From Dehalococcoidia bacterium (GTDB taxonomy: Bacteria; Chloroflexota; Dehalococcoidia; JAENJB01): a stretch of 25,239 nucleotides of DNA. The stretch lies in NCBI GenBank assembly GCA_016844565.1, contig JAENJB010000003.1, positions 1 through 25,239 of the forward strand, written 5' to 3'. Below the pieces are notes generated by a model, which saw only the letters and a list, made by a program, of their open reading frames with translations, made no database searches and was not told where the DNA came from. The position numbers and the translations under genes were made by a program. Positions 14,219-21,846 of this stretch are shown here, piece after piece (the first letter of the stretch is position 1; every line of letters begins with the position of its first letter).

Positions 14219-14578
14219 ATGACACGTCGGATCGAAAGAATTAACAATCTTCTCCGCCAGGAGCTGGGGCAGATGATCCAGCGTCAGATCAAGGACCCGC
14301 GCCTTGGCAGCCTGGTGAGCGTCACCGATGTGGTGACATCACCCGACCTGAGCTACGCGAAGGTATTTGTCAGTGGTCTGGGTAGTGAGGAGGAAAGGGC
14401 CGCTACTCTGAAAGTGCTCACCGCGGCGGCGGGTTTCTTCCGCAGAGAGCTGTCGCAGCAACTTAGCTTCCGCCGCATTCCCGAGCTTGCCTTTCACTGG
14501 GATGACTCCATTGAGCGTGGGGCTCGCCTCTCGGAGCTGTTCGATAGGCTTTCCGAATCTCGTGATCGCCGCGCCTAG
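14219..14578 (+). CDS. rbfA: 30S ribosome-binding factor RbfA
   Basis: RbfA is a single-domain KH-like assembly factor needed for late 30S maturation and 16S 5'-end processing. Seen: the family start RRIERINNLLRQELGQMI, then DPRLGSLVSVTDVVTSPDLS, YAKVFVSGLGSEEE and the C-terminal IPELAFHWDDSIERGARLSEL. The 119-aa length is normal. The ATG is preceded closely by GAAGGG. It follows infB by 54 nt, with no terminator between, and precedes truB by 1 nt. Confidence 0.96.
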   Translation: MTRRIERINNLLRQELGQMIQRQIKDPRLGSLVSVTDVVTSPDLSYAKVFVSGLGSEEERAATLKVLTAAAGFFRRELSQQLSFRRIPELAFHWDDSIERGARLSELFDRLSESRDRRA

Positions 14579-14579
14579 C

Positions 14580-15491
14580 GTGAGTGTCGCCGGCATTCTC
14601 AACGTCAACAAGCCCCCCGGGAAGACTTCATTTGATATAGTGGCGCTCATCAGGCGCCTGGCGGGGGAGAGACGCGTCGGGCATGCAGGAACTCTGGATC
14701 CCATGGCTACGGGCGTCTTGCCTGTCTGTCTCAATCAAGCCACCCGGGTAATTGAGTACCTTCAGGAACAGCCCAAGACATATTTGGCTGAGATAGAATT
14801 AGGTACGGTTACTGACACCTACGATGGCGCCGGCAAAGTAATTCGAAAGAGCAGCCCCGTGGCCGTAACTCTGGGACGGATTGAGGAAGAGTTGCAGCGC
14901 TTTCGAGGCACCATTGAACAGCGTCCTCCGATGTACAGCGCTGTCAGGTATCAGGGGCGGCACCTCTATGAGCTGGCGCGGGCTGGCATGGAAGTGGAGC
15001 GGCAGCCTCGGGAGGTCCAACTGCACAGCGTGCAGCTGGTCAAGTTTGAGTTGCCGCTGCTGACTCTGGAGGTTGTGTGTGGCAAGGGCACCTACCTGCG
15101 ATCCATCGCTCATGAACTGGGAGAGGCGTTGGGTTGTGGAGCTTACCTCAAACATCTGTCGCGGCTGAAATATGGTCCGTTTGCTATTGACGACGCCCTG
15201 ACCTTATCATCCCTGGAGGAGGCCTTCCGCCAGGGCCACTGGCAAGGCTTGCTTTATCCGATGAGCGTTGCCCTGGGCCATTGCCTGAGCTTCACGGTAG
15301 GAGAGGAAGCAGTGGTGAAGCTCAGGAATGGTCGCGCTCTTCCACTGACAGCCGTTAGCGCTGGAGCGTACCCTGCTTTGGCTGGCGTGGCCTGTGCTTA
15401 CACTGAGGGGCGGCGTCTCATAGCGGTGTTGTCCCTCGACACTGAGCGGCAGGAGTGGCGTCCCAAGAAAGTATTCCCGGTTTCCGGCTAG
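14580..15491 (+). CDS. truB: tRNA pseudouridine(55) synthase TruB
   Basis: TruB makes pseudouridine 55 in the T-loop of tRNAs. Seen: the family start AGILNVNKPPGKTSFDIV, motif II RRVGHAGTLDPMATGVLPVC with the catalytic Asp in LDP, the YLAEIELGTVTDTYDGAG block, QRPPMYSAVRYQGRHLYELA, and CGKGTYLRSIAHELGEALG. A C-terminal PUA-like region follows. The GTG at 14580 (MSVAGILN, about 303 aa) is chosen because it begins just before the conserved strand and 1 nt after the rbfA stop. A GTG at 14562 is the alternative. Neither has a clear Shine-Dalgarno, so translation may be coupled to rbfA. No obvious T-run terminator follows. Confidence 0.95.
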   Translation: MSVAGILNVNKPPGKTSFDIVALIRRLAGERRVGHAGTLDPMATGVLPVCLNQATRVIEYLQEQPKTYLAEIELGTVTDTYDGAGKVIRKSSPVAVTLGRIEEELQRFRGTIEQRPPMYSAVRYQGRHLYELARAGMEVERQPREVQLHSVQLVKFELPLLTLEVVCGKGTYLRSIAHELGEALGCGAYLKHLSRLKYGPFAIDDALTLSSLEEAFRQGHWQGLLYPMSVALGHCLSFTVGEEAVVKLRNGRALPLTAVSAGAYPALAGVACAYTEGRRLIAVLSLDTERQEWRPKKVFPVSG

Positions 15492-15572
15492 GAGAAGGCG
15501 TCTTGCCGGCCCTGCTCGGCCGCTATCAGTCCAAATTTAGCCAGATAGGGACAAAAAATGTTCTCAAAGCTA

Positions 15573-15601
15573 TTGACAAGCTGGACTGCGTTGCTTATAT
15601 T
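15573..15601 (+). promoter_or_regulatory. Strong sigma70-like promoter of the DUF5679 gene
   Basis: Perfect -35 TTGACA (15573-15578), 17-nt spacer, -10 TATATT (15596-15601). The predicted start near 15608 leaves a leader of only about 17 nt with the Shine-Dalgarno AGGAGGTG. This is the best promoter in the window. Confidence 0.8.
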
Positions 15602-15624
15602 TGAAGTCAAAGGAGGTGGATCAA

Positions 15625-15765
15625 ATGGCACAGGCGTATTGCTTCAAGTGTAGGACCAAGCGGGAGATCAGGAATCCGGTCAAGATGACTCTCAAGAACG
15701 GCAGACCAGCTACTCGTGGGACCTGCCCGAGCTGCGGCACCAAGGTATTCCGCATCGGGGGATAA
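15625..15765 (+). CDS. DUF5679-type mini zinc protein (46 aa)
   Basis: A short gene reading MAQAYCFKCRTKREIRN... and GTCPSCGTKVFRIGG. The CxxC (residues 6-9) and CPSC pairs form one zinc-ribbon knuckle, and the LKNGRPATRGTCPSCGTKVF block is the DUF5679 signature. The function of the family is unknown. A consensus promoter and an excellent Shine-Dalgarno (AAGGAGGTG, 8 nt before the ATG) predict high expression. RNA or ribosome association is only a guess from size, basic charge and zinc ribbon. It stands alone: truB ends 133 nt upstream and the next plus-strand gene is about 880 nt away. I saw no clear terminator in the 75 nt before the convergent PHP gene. Confidence 0.9.
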   Translation: MAQAYCFKCRTKREIRNPVKMTLKNGRPATRGTCPSCGTKVFRIGG

Positions 15766-15840
15766 GAGACTGCGTTTGGGTGTCACGGCCGACGCTCTCC
15801 CCAATGATAATGGCGGGAGTGGCTGCTGGGTATTTTCTAC

Positions 15841-16506
15841 CTAGAAAACAGACGAGATTTTCTCTGCCAGCAGGTGAGGATTCATCCGAAGTACCTGCTG
15901 GCACGTTTTAACATCCAGACCTGCGCCGACGGTGATGTCATGCGCGAGTCGTGATGTTAGAAGATCGTCTTCGTCGTGAGCATCCGAATTCAGGAGCAGT
16001 TTGCATCCTGCCTTCGTTGCTAGCCTGGCAACATGGCCATTGGTCAGGCAGTGGCCCCGTCGGGCCGTTATCTCCAGGAAGACGCCGTTCTGCGCAGCTA
16101 GCGTAGCTTCTTCGGAAGTTAGCAGGCCGGGGTGGGCCAGAATATCCACATAGGGGCATTGGAGGGCAGCCAGGTTGGTGCCTTTTTCAACGGGCTCCAC
16201 GATGGTCTCGCCATGGACAAGTACAATCCGGGCCCCTAATTGTTTGGCCTTTCGGGCGACCTCATTTATCGACCTTGTTGGAACATGGGTGAGTTCGACG
16301 CCGGGAAGGGCCAGTATGTTCCAGTGTTTCTCAGCGAGAGCGCAGTCTTCTTTCAACCGTTCGATGACCTGCCCCAGCGAGGCGACGCCTATGTGGTCGG
16401 TAAGCGCAATGACACGGTAGCGGTTGACGGAGGCTCTCCTTATTATTTCAAGTGGCGTTAGATCGCCATCGCTGAGAGTAGTGTGGGTATGGAAATCGTA
16501 TATCAT
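15841..16506 (-). CDS. PHP-domain metal-dependent phosphoesterase (histidinol-phosphatase-like)
   Basis: The 221-aa protein is a complete PHP domain. Seen in order: DFHTHTTLSDGDLTPLE (HxH and D of motif I), ALTDH (motif II), LPGVELTH (metal Glu), LVHGE, DILAHPGLL (His), and NSDAHDEDDL (DxH of the last motif). Trinuclear metal binding and phosphate-ester hydrolysis are therefore expected. The substrate is open: histidinol phosphate, nucleotide or oligonucleotide ends occur in the family, and no his genes are nearby. The ATG has GAGGTGA 5 nt upstream. Near the 3' end an 11-bp inverted repeat (15865-15875 with 15893-15903) lies inside the coding sequence. It is monocistronic and divergent from the tandem Usp gene. 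Confidence 0.9.
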   Translation of the reverse strand: MIYDFHTHTTLSDGDLTPLEIIRRASVNRYRVIALTDHIGVASLGQVIERLKEDCALAEKHWNILALPGVELTHVPTRSINEVARKAKQLGARIVLVHGETIVEPVEKGTNLAALQCPYVDILAHPGLLTSEEATLAAQNGVFLEITARRGHCLTNGHVARLATKAGCKLLLNSDAHDEDDLLTSRLAHDITVGAGLDVKTCQQVLRMNPHLLAEKISSVF

Positions 16507-16544
16507 CGAATCACCTCGCAGAGTAAGATAAAGGGCAACCCAAC

Positions 16545-16574
16545 TTGACGGGACACTCGATAAAGTAGTATTTT
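16545..16574 (+). promoter_or_regulatory. Sigma70-like promoter of the tandem Usp gene
   Basis: -35 TTGACG (16545-16550) with -10 TATTTT (16569-16574) at 18-nt spacing, or TAGTAT (16566-16571) at 15 nt. About 70 nt upstream of the ATG at 16645. Confidence 0.5.
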
Positions 16575-16644
16575 ATTTCGGTTTTTTGAAGATACCATAA
16601 GTGGGTGCCTGGAATCAAGGTGCTGAGAAAGGGGGAAGCTTTTC

Positions 16645-17505
16645 ATGTACGAAAGGATTCTGGTCCCTCTGGACGGTTCCGAACAGGCGGAAATGGCCTT
16701 ACCCTATGCGATTGCGATGGCTGAGGTCTTCGGCAGTGAAGTCGATGTGGTGGCTGTAGGAGGAGAGGAGGAGCGGAAGTTCGAGCGCCTTATTCGGACC
16801 TATTTGGAGCGGGTGACGGCTGGACTGGCTGAGGAAGCGGTTCGGGCGAAGGCGGTGTTCCTGTACGGTAACCCTGCGGAGGCAACCGTTGACTATGCTC
16901 GCAAGAACAGTGTTGGTCTCATCATCATGGCAACCCATGGCCGCTCCGGCGTAGCCCGCTGGGTGATGGGTAGCGTGGCCGGGAAGATAGTGCGATCGTC
17001 ACTGACGCCCGTTCTCCTGATCAATGCCAAGCTTTATCGGGAGCGCAAGGCTTCGGAGGCAAAGTTCAGCCGTATTCTGGTCCCCCTGGACGGATCGTCG
17101 CTGGGTGCTGCGGCCCTTCCCTATGCTGAAGAGCTGGCCCGCAAGATGAAAGCAGAAATCAAGCTGCTGCATATCCCTCTACCATCGTACCGTTTGACGG
17201 GTGCGGGGGAACTCGATTTCAGCTTTCCGGAGCAACTCATTGAGGACATGAGAAAGGCGGCCTCGGACTACCTGAGTCAGATTAGTGCGGAGGTGAAGGG
17301 GAAGGGAATCGCCGTTTCTGCCGAGATAATCGAAGGCGTGGCTGATGAGATGATACCGGACTATGCCAAGGAGAAAGGTGTAGACCTGGTGGCCATGTCA
17401 ACTCATGGACGCGGGGGACTCAGCCGTCTCGTGTTCGGCAGCGTGATGGACAAGGTGCTGCATTCGCTGGAGATTCCCATATTGGTGATAAGGGGAAAGG
17501 ATTAG
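16645..17505 (+). CDS. Tandem universal stress protein (two UspA domains)
   Basis: At 286 aa it is two Usp domains in one chain. Domain 1 (about 1-132) starts YERILVPLDGSEQAEMALPY and has MATHGRSGVARWVMGSVAGK. Domain 2 (about 143-286) starts SRILVPLDGSSLGAAALPY and has STHGRGGLSRLVFGSVMDK. Both carry the x9-G-S phosphate-binding loop and the N-terminal Asp, so both sites can probably bind ATP. Domain 1 is somewhat short between strand 2 and the long helix. Tandem Usp proteins act as pseudo-dimers in stress or dormancy responses; the specific signal is unknown here. A GGGGG-rich Shine-Dalgarno precedes the ATG. The gene has its own promoter and is followed by the ino1 operon after 84 nt. Confidence 0.93.
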   Translation: MYERILVPLDGSEQAEMALPYAIAMAEVFGSEVDVVAVGGEEERKFERLIRTYLERVTAGLAEEAVRAKAVFLYGNPAEATVDYARKNSVGLIIMATHGRSGVARWVMGSVAGKIVRSSLTPVLLINAKLYRERKASEAKFSRILVPLDGSSLGAAALPYAEELARKMKAEIKLLHIPLPSYRLTGAGELDFSFPEQLIEDMRKAASDYLSQISAEVKGKGIAVSAEIIEGVADEMIPDYAKEKGVDLVAMSTHGRGGLSRLVFGSVMDKVLHSLEIPILVIRGKD

Positions 17506-17549
17506 GGCCATCTGAGAAAGTGGTCCTCGCAACCTGGCGCTTAAGTTCT

Positions 17550-17567
17550 CTCTTTCGCAGGAAAGAG
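17550..17567 (+). promoter_or_regulatory. Hairpin CTCTTTC-GCAG-GAAAGAG upstream of ino1
   Basis: A perfect 7-bp stem with a GCAG tetraloop in the 84-nt gap between the tandem Usp gene and ino1, ending 22 nt before the ino1 ATG. There is no T-run. It could be an mRNA stability element; no clear promoter was found in this gap. Confidence 0.35.
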
Positions 17568-17589
17568 CAGTAAAGGAAGAAACAAAATA

Positions 17590-18684
17590 ATGGGCGAAAT
17601 AAGGGTAGCCATAATTGGTCTGGGCAATTGCGCCTCCTCGCTGGTTCAGGGCCTTCATTACTATCGGGATGCTGAAGAGGGGCAGTCCATTGCTGGCTTG
17701 ATGCATGTCAACCTGGGCGGTTATCATATCAAAGACATTAAGGTGGTTGCTGCCTTTGACATCGACCGAAACAAGGTTGGTAAGGACGTGGCCGAGGCCA
17801 TCTATACTCCGCCCAACAATACCTACAAGTTCTGTGAGGTGCCCAACATGGGGGTGACGGTGATGCGAGGAATGACCCATGACGGGCTGGGCAAGTACCT
17901 CTCGAAGATCATTACCAAAGCTCCCGGGGCGACGGCCAATATCGTGAAGATCCTGAAGGAAACGGGGACGGAGGTCGTCATCAACTATCTCCCCGTTGGC
18001 AGCGAGGAGGCTACCAAGTGGTATGTGGAACAGGTGCTGGAGGCAGGTTGCGGTTTCATCAATTGCATTCCTGTATTCATCGCCCGTGAACCCTACTGGC
18101 ATGGTCGGTTTGCTGAGAAGAACCTGCCGATTATCGGAGATGATATCAAGTCCCAGGTGGGGGCCACCATCACCCACCGGGTGCTGACGAGGTTGTTCAG
18201 GGACCGTGGTGTCAGACTGGAGCGGACCTACCAGTTGAACTTCGGAGGCAACACCGACTTTTACAATATGCTGGAGCGAGAGCGCCTGGAATCGAAGAAG
18301 ATCTCCAAGACGGACGCGGTTACCTCCCAACTGGACTACTCGCTGGGCGCGGATAACATCCATGTCGGCCCCAGCGACTATGTTCCGTGGTTACAGGACC
18401 GAAAGATGTGTTACATCAGGATGGAAGGGCGTACTTTCGGAGATGTGCCTCTGAACCTCGAGTTGAAGCTGGAGGTATGGGACAGCCCTAACTCGGCAGG
18501 GGTGGTTATCGACGCCATCAGATGCTGCAAGCTTGCCCTGGAGCGAGGAATGAAAGGGGCGTTGGTAGCCCCATCTGCCTACTTCATGAAGTCGCCGCCA
18601 GCGCAGTTAACCGATGACCAGGCGCACCGCCGGGTAGAGGACTTCATCGCCGGGAACGATACGGAACCATCTTTGCCAAGGTAG
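17590..18684 (+). CDS. ino1: myo-Inositol-3-phosphate synthase
   Basis: Converts glucose-6-phosphate to inositol-1(3)-phosphate using bound NAD+. Seen: the NAD-binding start VAIIGLGNCASSLVQGLHYY, INYLPVGSEEATKWYVEQ, the active-site block GDDIKSQVGATITHRVL, and NFGGNTDFYNMLERERLES followed by KKISKTDAVTSQL. These blocks and the 364-aa length match the short actinobacterial/archaeal type (Mycobacterium Ino1 is about this size) rather than the longer eukaryotic form. AAAGGAAG lies upstream of the ATG. It leads a plus-strand cluster with a PimA-like glycosyltransferase (33-nt gap) and a PIP synthase, so its product is probably used for inositol phospholipids. Use for a soluble osmolyte is less likely because no cytidylyltransferase is seen here. 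Confidence 0.95.
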   Translation: MGEIRVAIIGLGNCASSLVQGLHYYRDAEEGQSIAGLMHVNLGGYHIKDIKVVAAFDIDRNKVGKDVAEAIYTPPNNTYKFCEVPNMGVTVMRGMTHDGLGKYLSKIITKAPGATANIVKILKETGTEVVINYLPVGSEEATKWYVEQVLEAGCGFINCIPVFIAREPYWHGRFAEKNLPIIGDDIKSQVGATITHRVLTRLFRDRGVRLERTYQLNFGGNTDFYNMLERERLESKKISKTDAVTSQLDYSLGADNIHVGPSDYVPWLQDRKMCYIRMEGRTFGDVPLNLELKLEVWDSPNSAGVVIDAIRCCKLALERGMKGALVAPSAYFMKSPPAQLTDDQAHRRVEDFIAGNDTEPSLPR

Positions 18685-18717
18685 ACCCGTTAATACTGGC
18701 TCTCTAAGTAACCGACT

Positions 18718-19908
18718 ATGAAAGTGGCGCTTGTTTCTCCGTACGACTATGCCTATCCCGGTGGAGTTACCAATCATATTTCATATCTTCAGCGGAGCTT
18801 CATCCAGATGGGGCATCAGGTCAAGATCATCGCCCCTTGCTCGAGAAGGGTCGCCGGGTCGGGTGAACAGGTTATCCCTCTCGGCAGACCCATACCCTGG
18901 CCGAGCGCCGGGTCGGTTGCCCGAGTGACTTTCTCGTTGACTCTGTCACCCAGGGTGAAACAGATACTCCGCGAGGAGAACTTCGATGTGGTGCATATCC
19001 ACGAGCCACTGATACCGACGCTGCCATTGACCGTGCTTCGTCTTGCGCCTCCGATCAGGGTAGGCACCTTTCACGCTTACCATAGCAAACCCAGGGGGTA
19101 TTTCTGGTCGAAGTACCTTCTGAAGAGGTGGTGCGCTAGGCTGGACGGAAGAGTAGCGGTCTCCCCGTCGGCGATGCGGTTTGTTAGCCGTCATTTCCCG
19201 GGCGAATACGAGATCATACCAAATGGAATCGACGTTGACCTCTTTTCGCCAGCGGTCGCTCCTATTGAGCGCTGGTGCGACGGTAAGTTGAATATTCTCT
19301 TCGTGGGCCGTCTTGAGAAACGCAAGGGCGTCCGCTACTTGTTGGATGCCTATTCGGAAGTGAAGAGACGTCTGCCCGGCACAAGGTTGATCCTGGTGGG
19401 ACCGGGCACGCGGTTGCGCAAGGGATACGAGAAGACCGTGCTGGAGGGAAACCTCGAGGATGTTGTCTTCGCCGGTCATGTGTCACTCCAGGACTTGCCG
19501 CGATACTATCGGACTGCCGATGTGTTCTGTGCGCCGACTACGGGCCACGAGAGCTTCGGTATTGTGTTGCTGGAAGCCATGGCCGCCGGGAAGCCCATTG
19601 TGGCGAGCAAGATCGATGGATTCGCTGACCTCTTGACGCACGGTGCAGAGGGTTTGCTGGTACCACCCAGAGACTCGGGAGCGTTGGCGGAGGCTTTGCT
19701 GCATGTCCTGGAGAACAGGGTCCTGCAGCAGGAGATGGGCGCCAGGGGCAGGCTAAAAGCTGAGCAGTACAGCTGGAATAAGGTCGCCCAGCGCGTAATG
19801 GATTATTACTCCAGCCTGCTGAACGGGTCGGTGGAAGTGGGGTGTTCTGCCGGGCAAGGCAAGGGGACCGGTGGGTCGCAGCATTGCAGGGAGACGGACT
19901 GGAATTGA
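18718..19908 (+). CDS. GT4 glycosyltransferase, PimA-like phosphatidylinositol mannosyltransferase
   Basis: The 396-aa GT-B enzyme has the landmarks of PimA, which transfers mannose from GDP-mannose to phosphatidylinositol at the inner membrane face. Seen: the N-terminal loop SPYDYAYPGGVTNHISYLQR, PIPWPSAGSVARVTF, DVVHIHEPLIPTLPL, GTFHAYHS, IIPNGIDVDLFSP, FVGRLEKRKGVRYLL, and the EX7E motif in GHESFGIVLLEAMAAGKP. These match PimA blocks block by block. Donor and acceptor are inferred from that and from the neighbours ino1 and the PIP synthase. A short Gly/Ser/Cys-rich tail after about residue 370 is not conserved. The next gene's TTG overlaps the stop (TTGA). No clear Shine-Dalgarno is seen before the ATG. 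Confidence 0.82.
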   Translation: MKVALVSPYDYAYPGGVTNHISYLQRSFIQMGHQVKIIAPCSRRVAGSGEQVIPLGRPIPWPSAGSVARVTFSLTLSPRVKQILREENFDVVHIHEPLIPTLPLTVLRLAPPIRVGTFHAYHSKPRGYFWSKYLLKRWCARLDGRVAVSPSAMRFVSRHFPGEYEIIPNGIDVDLFSPAVAPIERWCDGKLNILFVGRLEKRKGVRYLLDAYSEVKRRLPGTRLILVGPGTRLRKGYEKTVLEGNLEDVVFAGHVSLQDLPRYYRTADVFCAPTTGHESFGIVLLEAMAAGKPIVASKIDGFADLLTHGAEGLLVPPRDSGALAEALLHVLENRVLQQEMGARGRLKAEQYSWNKVAQRVMDYYSSLLNGSVEVGCSAGQGKGTGGSQHCRETDWN

Positions 19909-20558
19909 GCAATCAAGACGTGAGACGTCCGGTCGCCAGGGTGACGCTCACCCGCTTGCGCGGCAGCCTGGGACACAGTCTCACTAGGCCTATTGTACCC
20001 CTGCTGGTGCGGTTGGGCCTGAAGCCGAATTCCCTGACGCTATTGGGTCTCGGTCTCAGTCTTATCACGGCGGTCGTAGTGGCTCTCGACAAGTTCCCCC
20101 TTGGGGGTATTCTGTTGCTTCTGGCAGGGCTATTTGATCTCTTGGATGGGGCTGTGGCACGGGCCACCAAACAGGACACCCTGTTCGGCGGCCTGCTGGA
20201 TTCGGTAGTGGACCGCCTTTCCGAGGCGGCCCTGTTCTTTGGTCTTCTGGTATCGTATGCGCCGTGGGGGAACGCCAGGCTGGAGGTGTGGCTGCTGTTC
20301 CTTGCTCTGGTTGGCTCTCTCATGGTCAGCTATGTGAGAGCACGGAGCGAAGGTCTCGGGTTGGAGTGCAAGGTGGGCATCCTTACTCGGGCCGAGAGAA
20401 TGGTGATTCTGTCGTTGGGACTTCTGCTGAACCAGATGCTCATCGCGCTGGTCCTCCTGGTGCTACTGACCTTCGCTACAGTAGTGCAGCGGCTTCTCTT
20501 TGTCAGGCGACAGTCCGGTAACAGGCAGAGCGTAGTGAACGAAAAGGAAGGGAAGTAA
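19905..20558 (+). CDS. pgsA: CDP-alcohol phosphatidyltransferase, probable phosphatidylinositol-phosphate synthase
   Basis: An integral membrane enzyme joining CDP-diacylglycerol to an alcohol phosphate. Seen: the full family motif D78xxDG(x2)AR(x8)G(x3)D(x3)D103 in DLLDGAVARATKQDTLFGGL and LLDSVVDRLSE. An N-terminal amphipathic/juxtamembrane part (RLGLKPNSLTLLGLGLSLIT) and about six hydrophobic segments are present. Length about 217 aa. With ino1 and a PimA-like enzyme next to it, inositol-1-phosphate is the likely acceptor, as in mycobacterial PgsA1. Glycerol-3-phosphate or archaetidyl-type substrates are alternatives. The start is taken as the TTG at 19905, overlapping the upstream stop; a GTG at 19920 is possible, and the frame further upstream (to 19842) lies inside the glycosyltransferase. 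The stop shares one base with the purA ATG (TAATG). Confidence 0.85.
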   Translation: MSNQDVRRPVARVTLTRLRGSLGHSLTRPIVPLLVRLGLKPNSLTLLGLGLSLITAVVVALDKFPLGGILLLLAGLFDLLDGAVARATKQDTLFGGLLDSVVDRLSEAALFFGLLVSYAPWGNARLEVWLLFLALVGSLMVSYVRARSEGLGLECKVGILTRAERMVILSLGLLLNQMLIALVLLVLLTFATVVQRLLFVRRQSGNRQSVVNEKEGK

Positions 20559-21841
20559 TGCCAGTCATCGCTCTTATAGGGGGACAGTGGGGTGACGAGG
20601 GAAAGGGCAAGATAGTAGATATGCTGGCCGAACAGTCGCAACTGACGGTCCGTTTCTCGGGTGGGGACAACGCTGGGCATACGGTGATCAACCCCAGCGG
20701 GGAGTTCCGCCTGCACCTGGTCCCTTCAGGTATCTTTCATCCAGGGGTATCCTGCATCATTGGCAATGGAGTAGTGGTCAATCCGGAGGTCTTACTGAAG
20801 GAGATGGAGCAACTCCAGGCGGCCGGGGTGAAGACCGATCGCCTCTATGTTAGTGAGAGAGCTCACATCATAATGCCTTACCATCTTCTGTTCGATGCGC
20901 TGGAGGAGGAAAGGCTTGGTGTAAGAGCCCTGGGGACCACCCGGCGTGGTATCGGGCCGGCCTTCGCGGATAAGGTGGCGCGGCAGGGCATACGGGCTTG
21001 TGACCTCCTGGACAAACAGGCGTTTCGCAACAGACTGAGTTCGGTACTGGAAAGCAAGAACGCCATTTTGACGAGGGTGTATGGCGTGACACCTTTGTCG
21101 GAGGAAGCAATCTACAGCCAGTACGTTGGCTACGGCGAGCGCATGGCGCATCTGGTCAGAGACACAGAGCAAATCATTCACGATGAGATACGAAAGGGAA
21201 GCCTCATCTTGCTGGAAGGCGCCCAGGGGAGTCTTCTAGATGTGGACTTCGGTACTTACCCCTACGTGACTTCCTCTTCTCCTTTGGCTGGCAACGGCTG
21301 TCTCGGGGCAGGGATAGGTCCCAGACACATCAAGGCCGTCATCGGGGTGTTCAAGGCCTATTCTACCAGGGTAGGAAGCGGCCCTATGCCCACGGAGCTG
21401 AAAGACGAAATCGGGCAGAATATTCGTGAGAGGGCTCAGGAATTCGGCGCTACCACAGGGCGACCGAGGCGCTGTGGCTGGTTCGACGGCATCGCTTCCC
21501 GTTTCGCGGCGCGCCTTAACGGCTTCACCGGGGCTGCACTCACCCGCCTCGACATTCTTGACACCTTTCCAGTGGTGAAAATCTGCGTTGGCTACCGGTT
21601 CAACGGCCAGACGTTGACGAGCTTCCCCAGCAACGGGCGTGTCCTGGAAGAATGCCAGCCGGTTTATGAGGAACTGGAAGGCTGGCAGGCTCCCACATCT
21701 CACATTACGGAGTTCGCCAGGTTGCCTTTGCGTGCCCGCCGGTACATCAGGCGCCTTGAAGAACTGATTTCATGTCCCGTTGCTATAATATCGGTGGGGC
21801 CGCGGCGAGAACAGACGATTAAGGTGAGACGGCTGATCTGA
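20558..21841 (+). CDS. purA: Adenylosuccinate synthetase
   Basis: Catalyses IMP + aspartate + GTP to adenylosuccinate, the first committed AMP step. Seen: the P-loop GGQWGDEGKGKIVD, the catalytic His in FSGGDNAGHTV, TTRRGIGPAFADKVARQG, EGAQGSLLDVDFGTYPYVTS, YSTRVGSGPMPTEL, and RPRRCGWFD. The 427-aa length is normal. The start overlaps the preceding stop (TAATG) with GGAAGGGAAG upstream, so translation is coupled to the lipid genes although the functions are unrelated. It converges on dapA with a gap of only 5 nt and no visible terminator, so the two mRNAs probably overlap at their 3' ends. Confidence 0.97.
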   Translation: MPVIALIGGQWGDEGKGKIVDMLAEQSQLTVRFSGGDNAGHTVINPSGEFRLHLVPSGIFHPGVSCIIGNGVVVNPEVLLKEMEQLQAAGVKTDRLYVSERAHIIMPYHLLFDALEEERLGVRALGTTRRGIGPAFADKVARQGIRACDLLDKQAFRNRLSSVLESKNAILTRVYGVTPLSEEAIYSQYVGYGERMAHLVRDTEQIIHDEIRKGSLILLEGAQGSLLDVDFGTYPYVTSSSPLAGNGCLGAGIGPRHIKAVIGVFKAYSTRVGSGPMPTELKDEIGQNIRERAQEFGATTGRPRRCGWFDGIASRFAARLNGFTGAALTRLDILDTFPVVKICVGYRFNGQTLTSFPSNGRVLEECQPVYEELEGWQAPTSHITEFARLPLRARRYIRRLEELISCPVAIISVGPRREQTIKVRRLI

Positions 21842-21846
21842 TTTGC

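Noticed and set aside
17398..18363. Long open frame opposite ino1 (321 codons, minus strand)
   Set aside because: Fully covered by the conserved inositol-phosphate synthase on the other strand.
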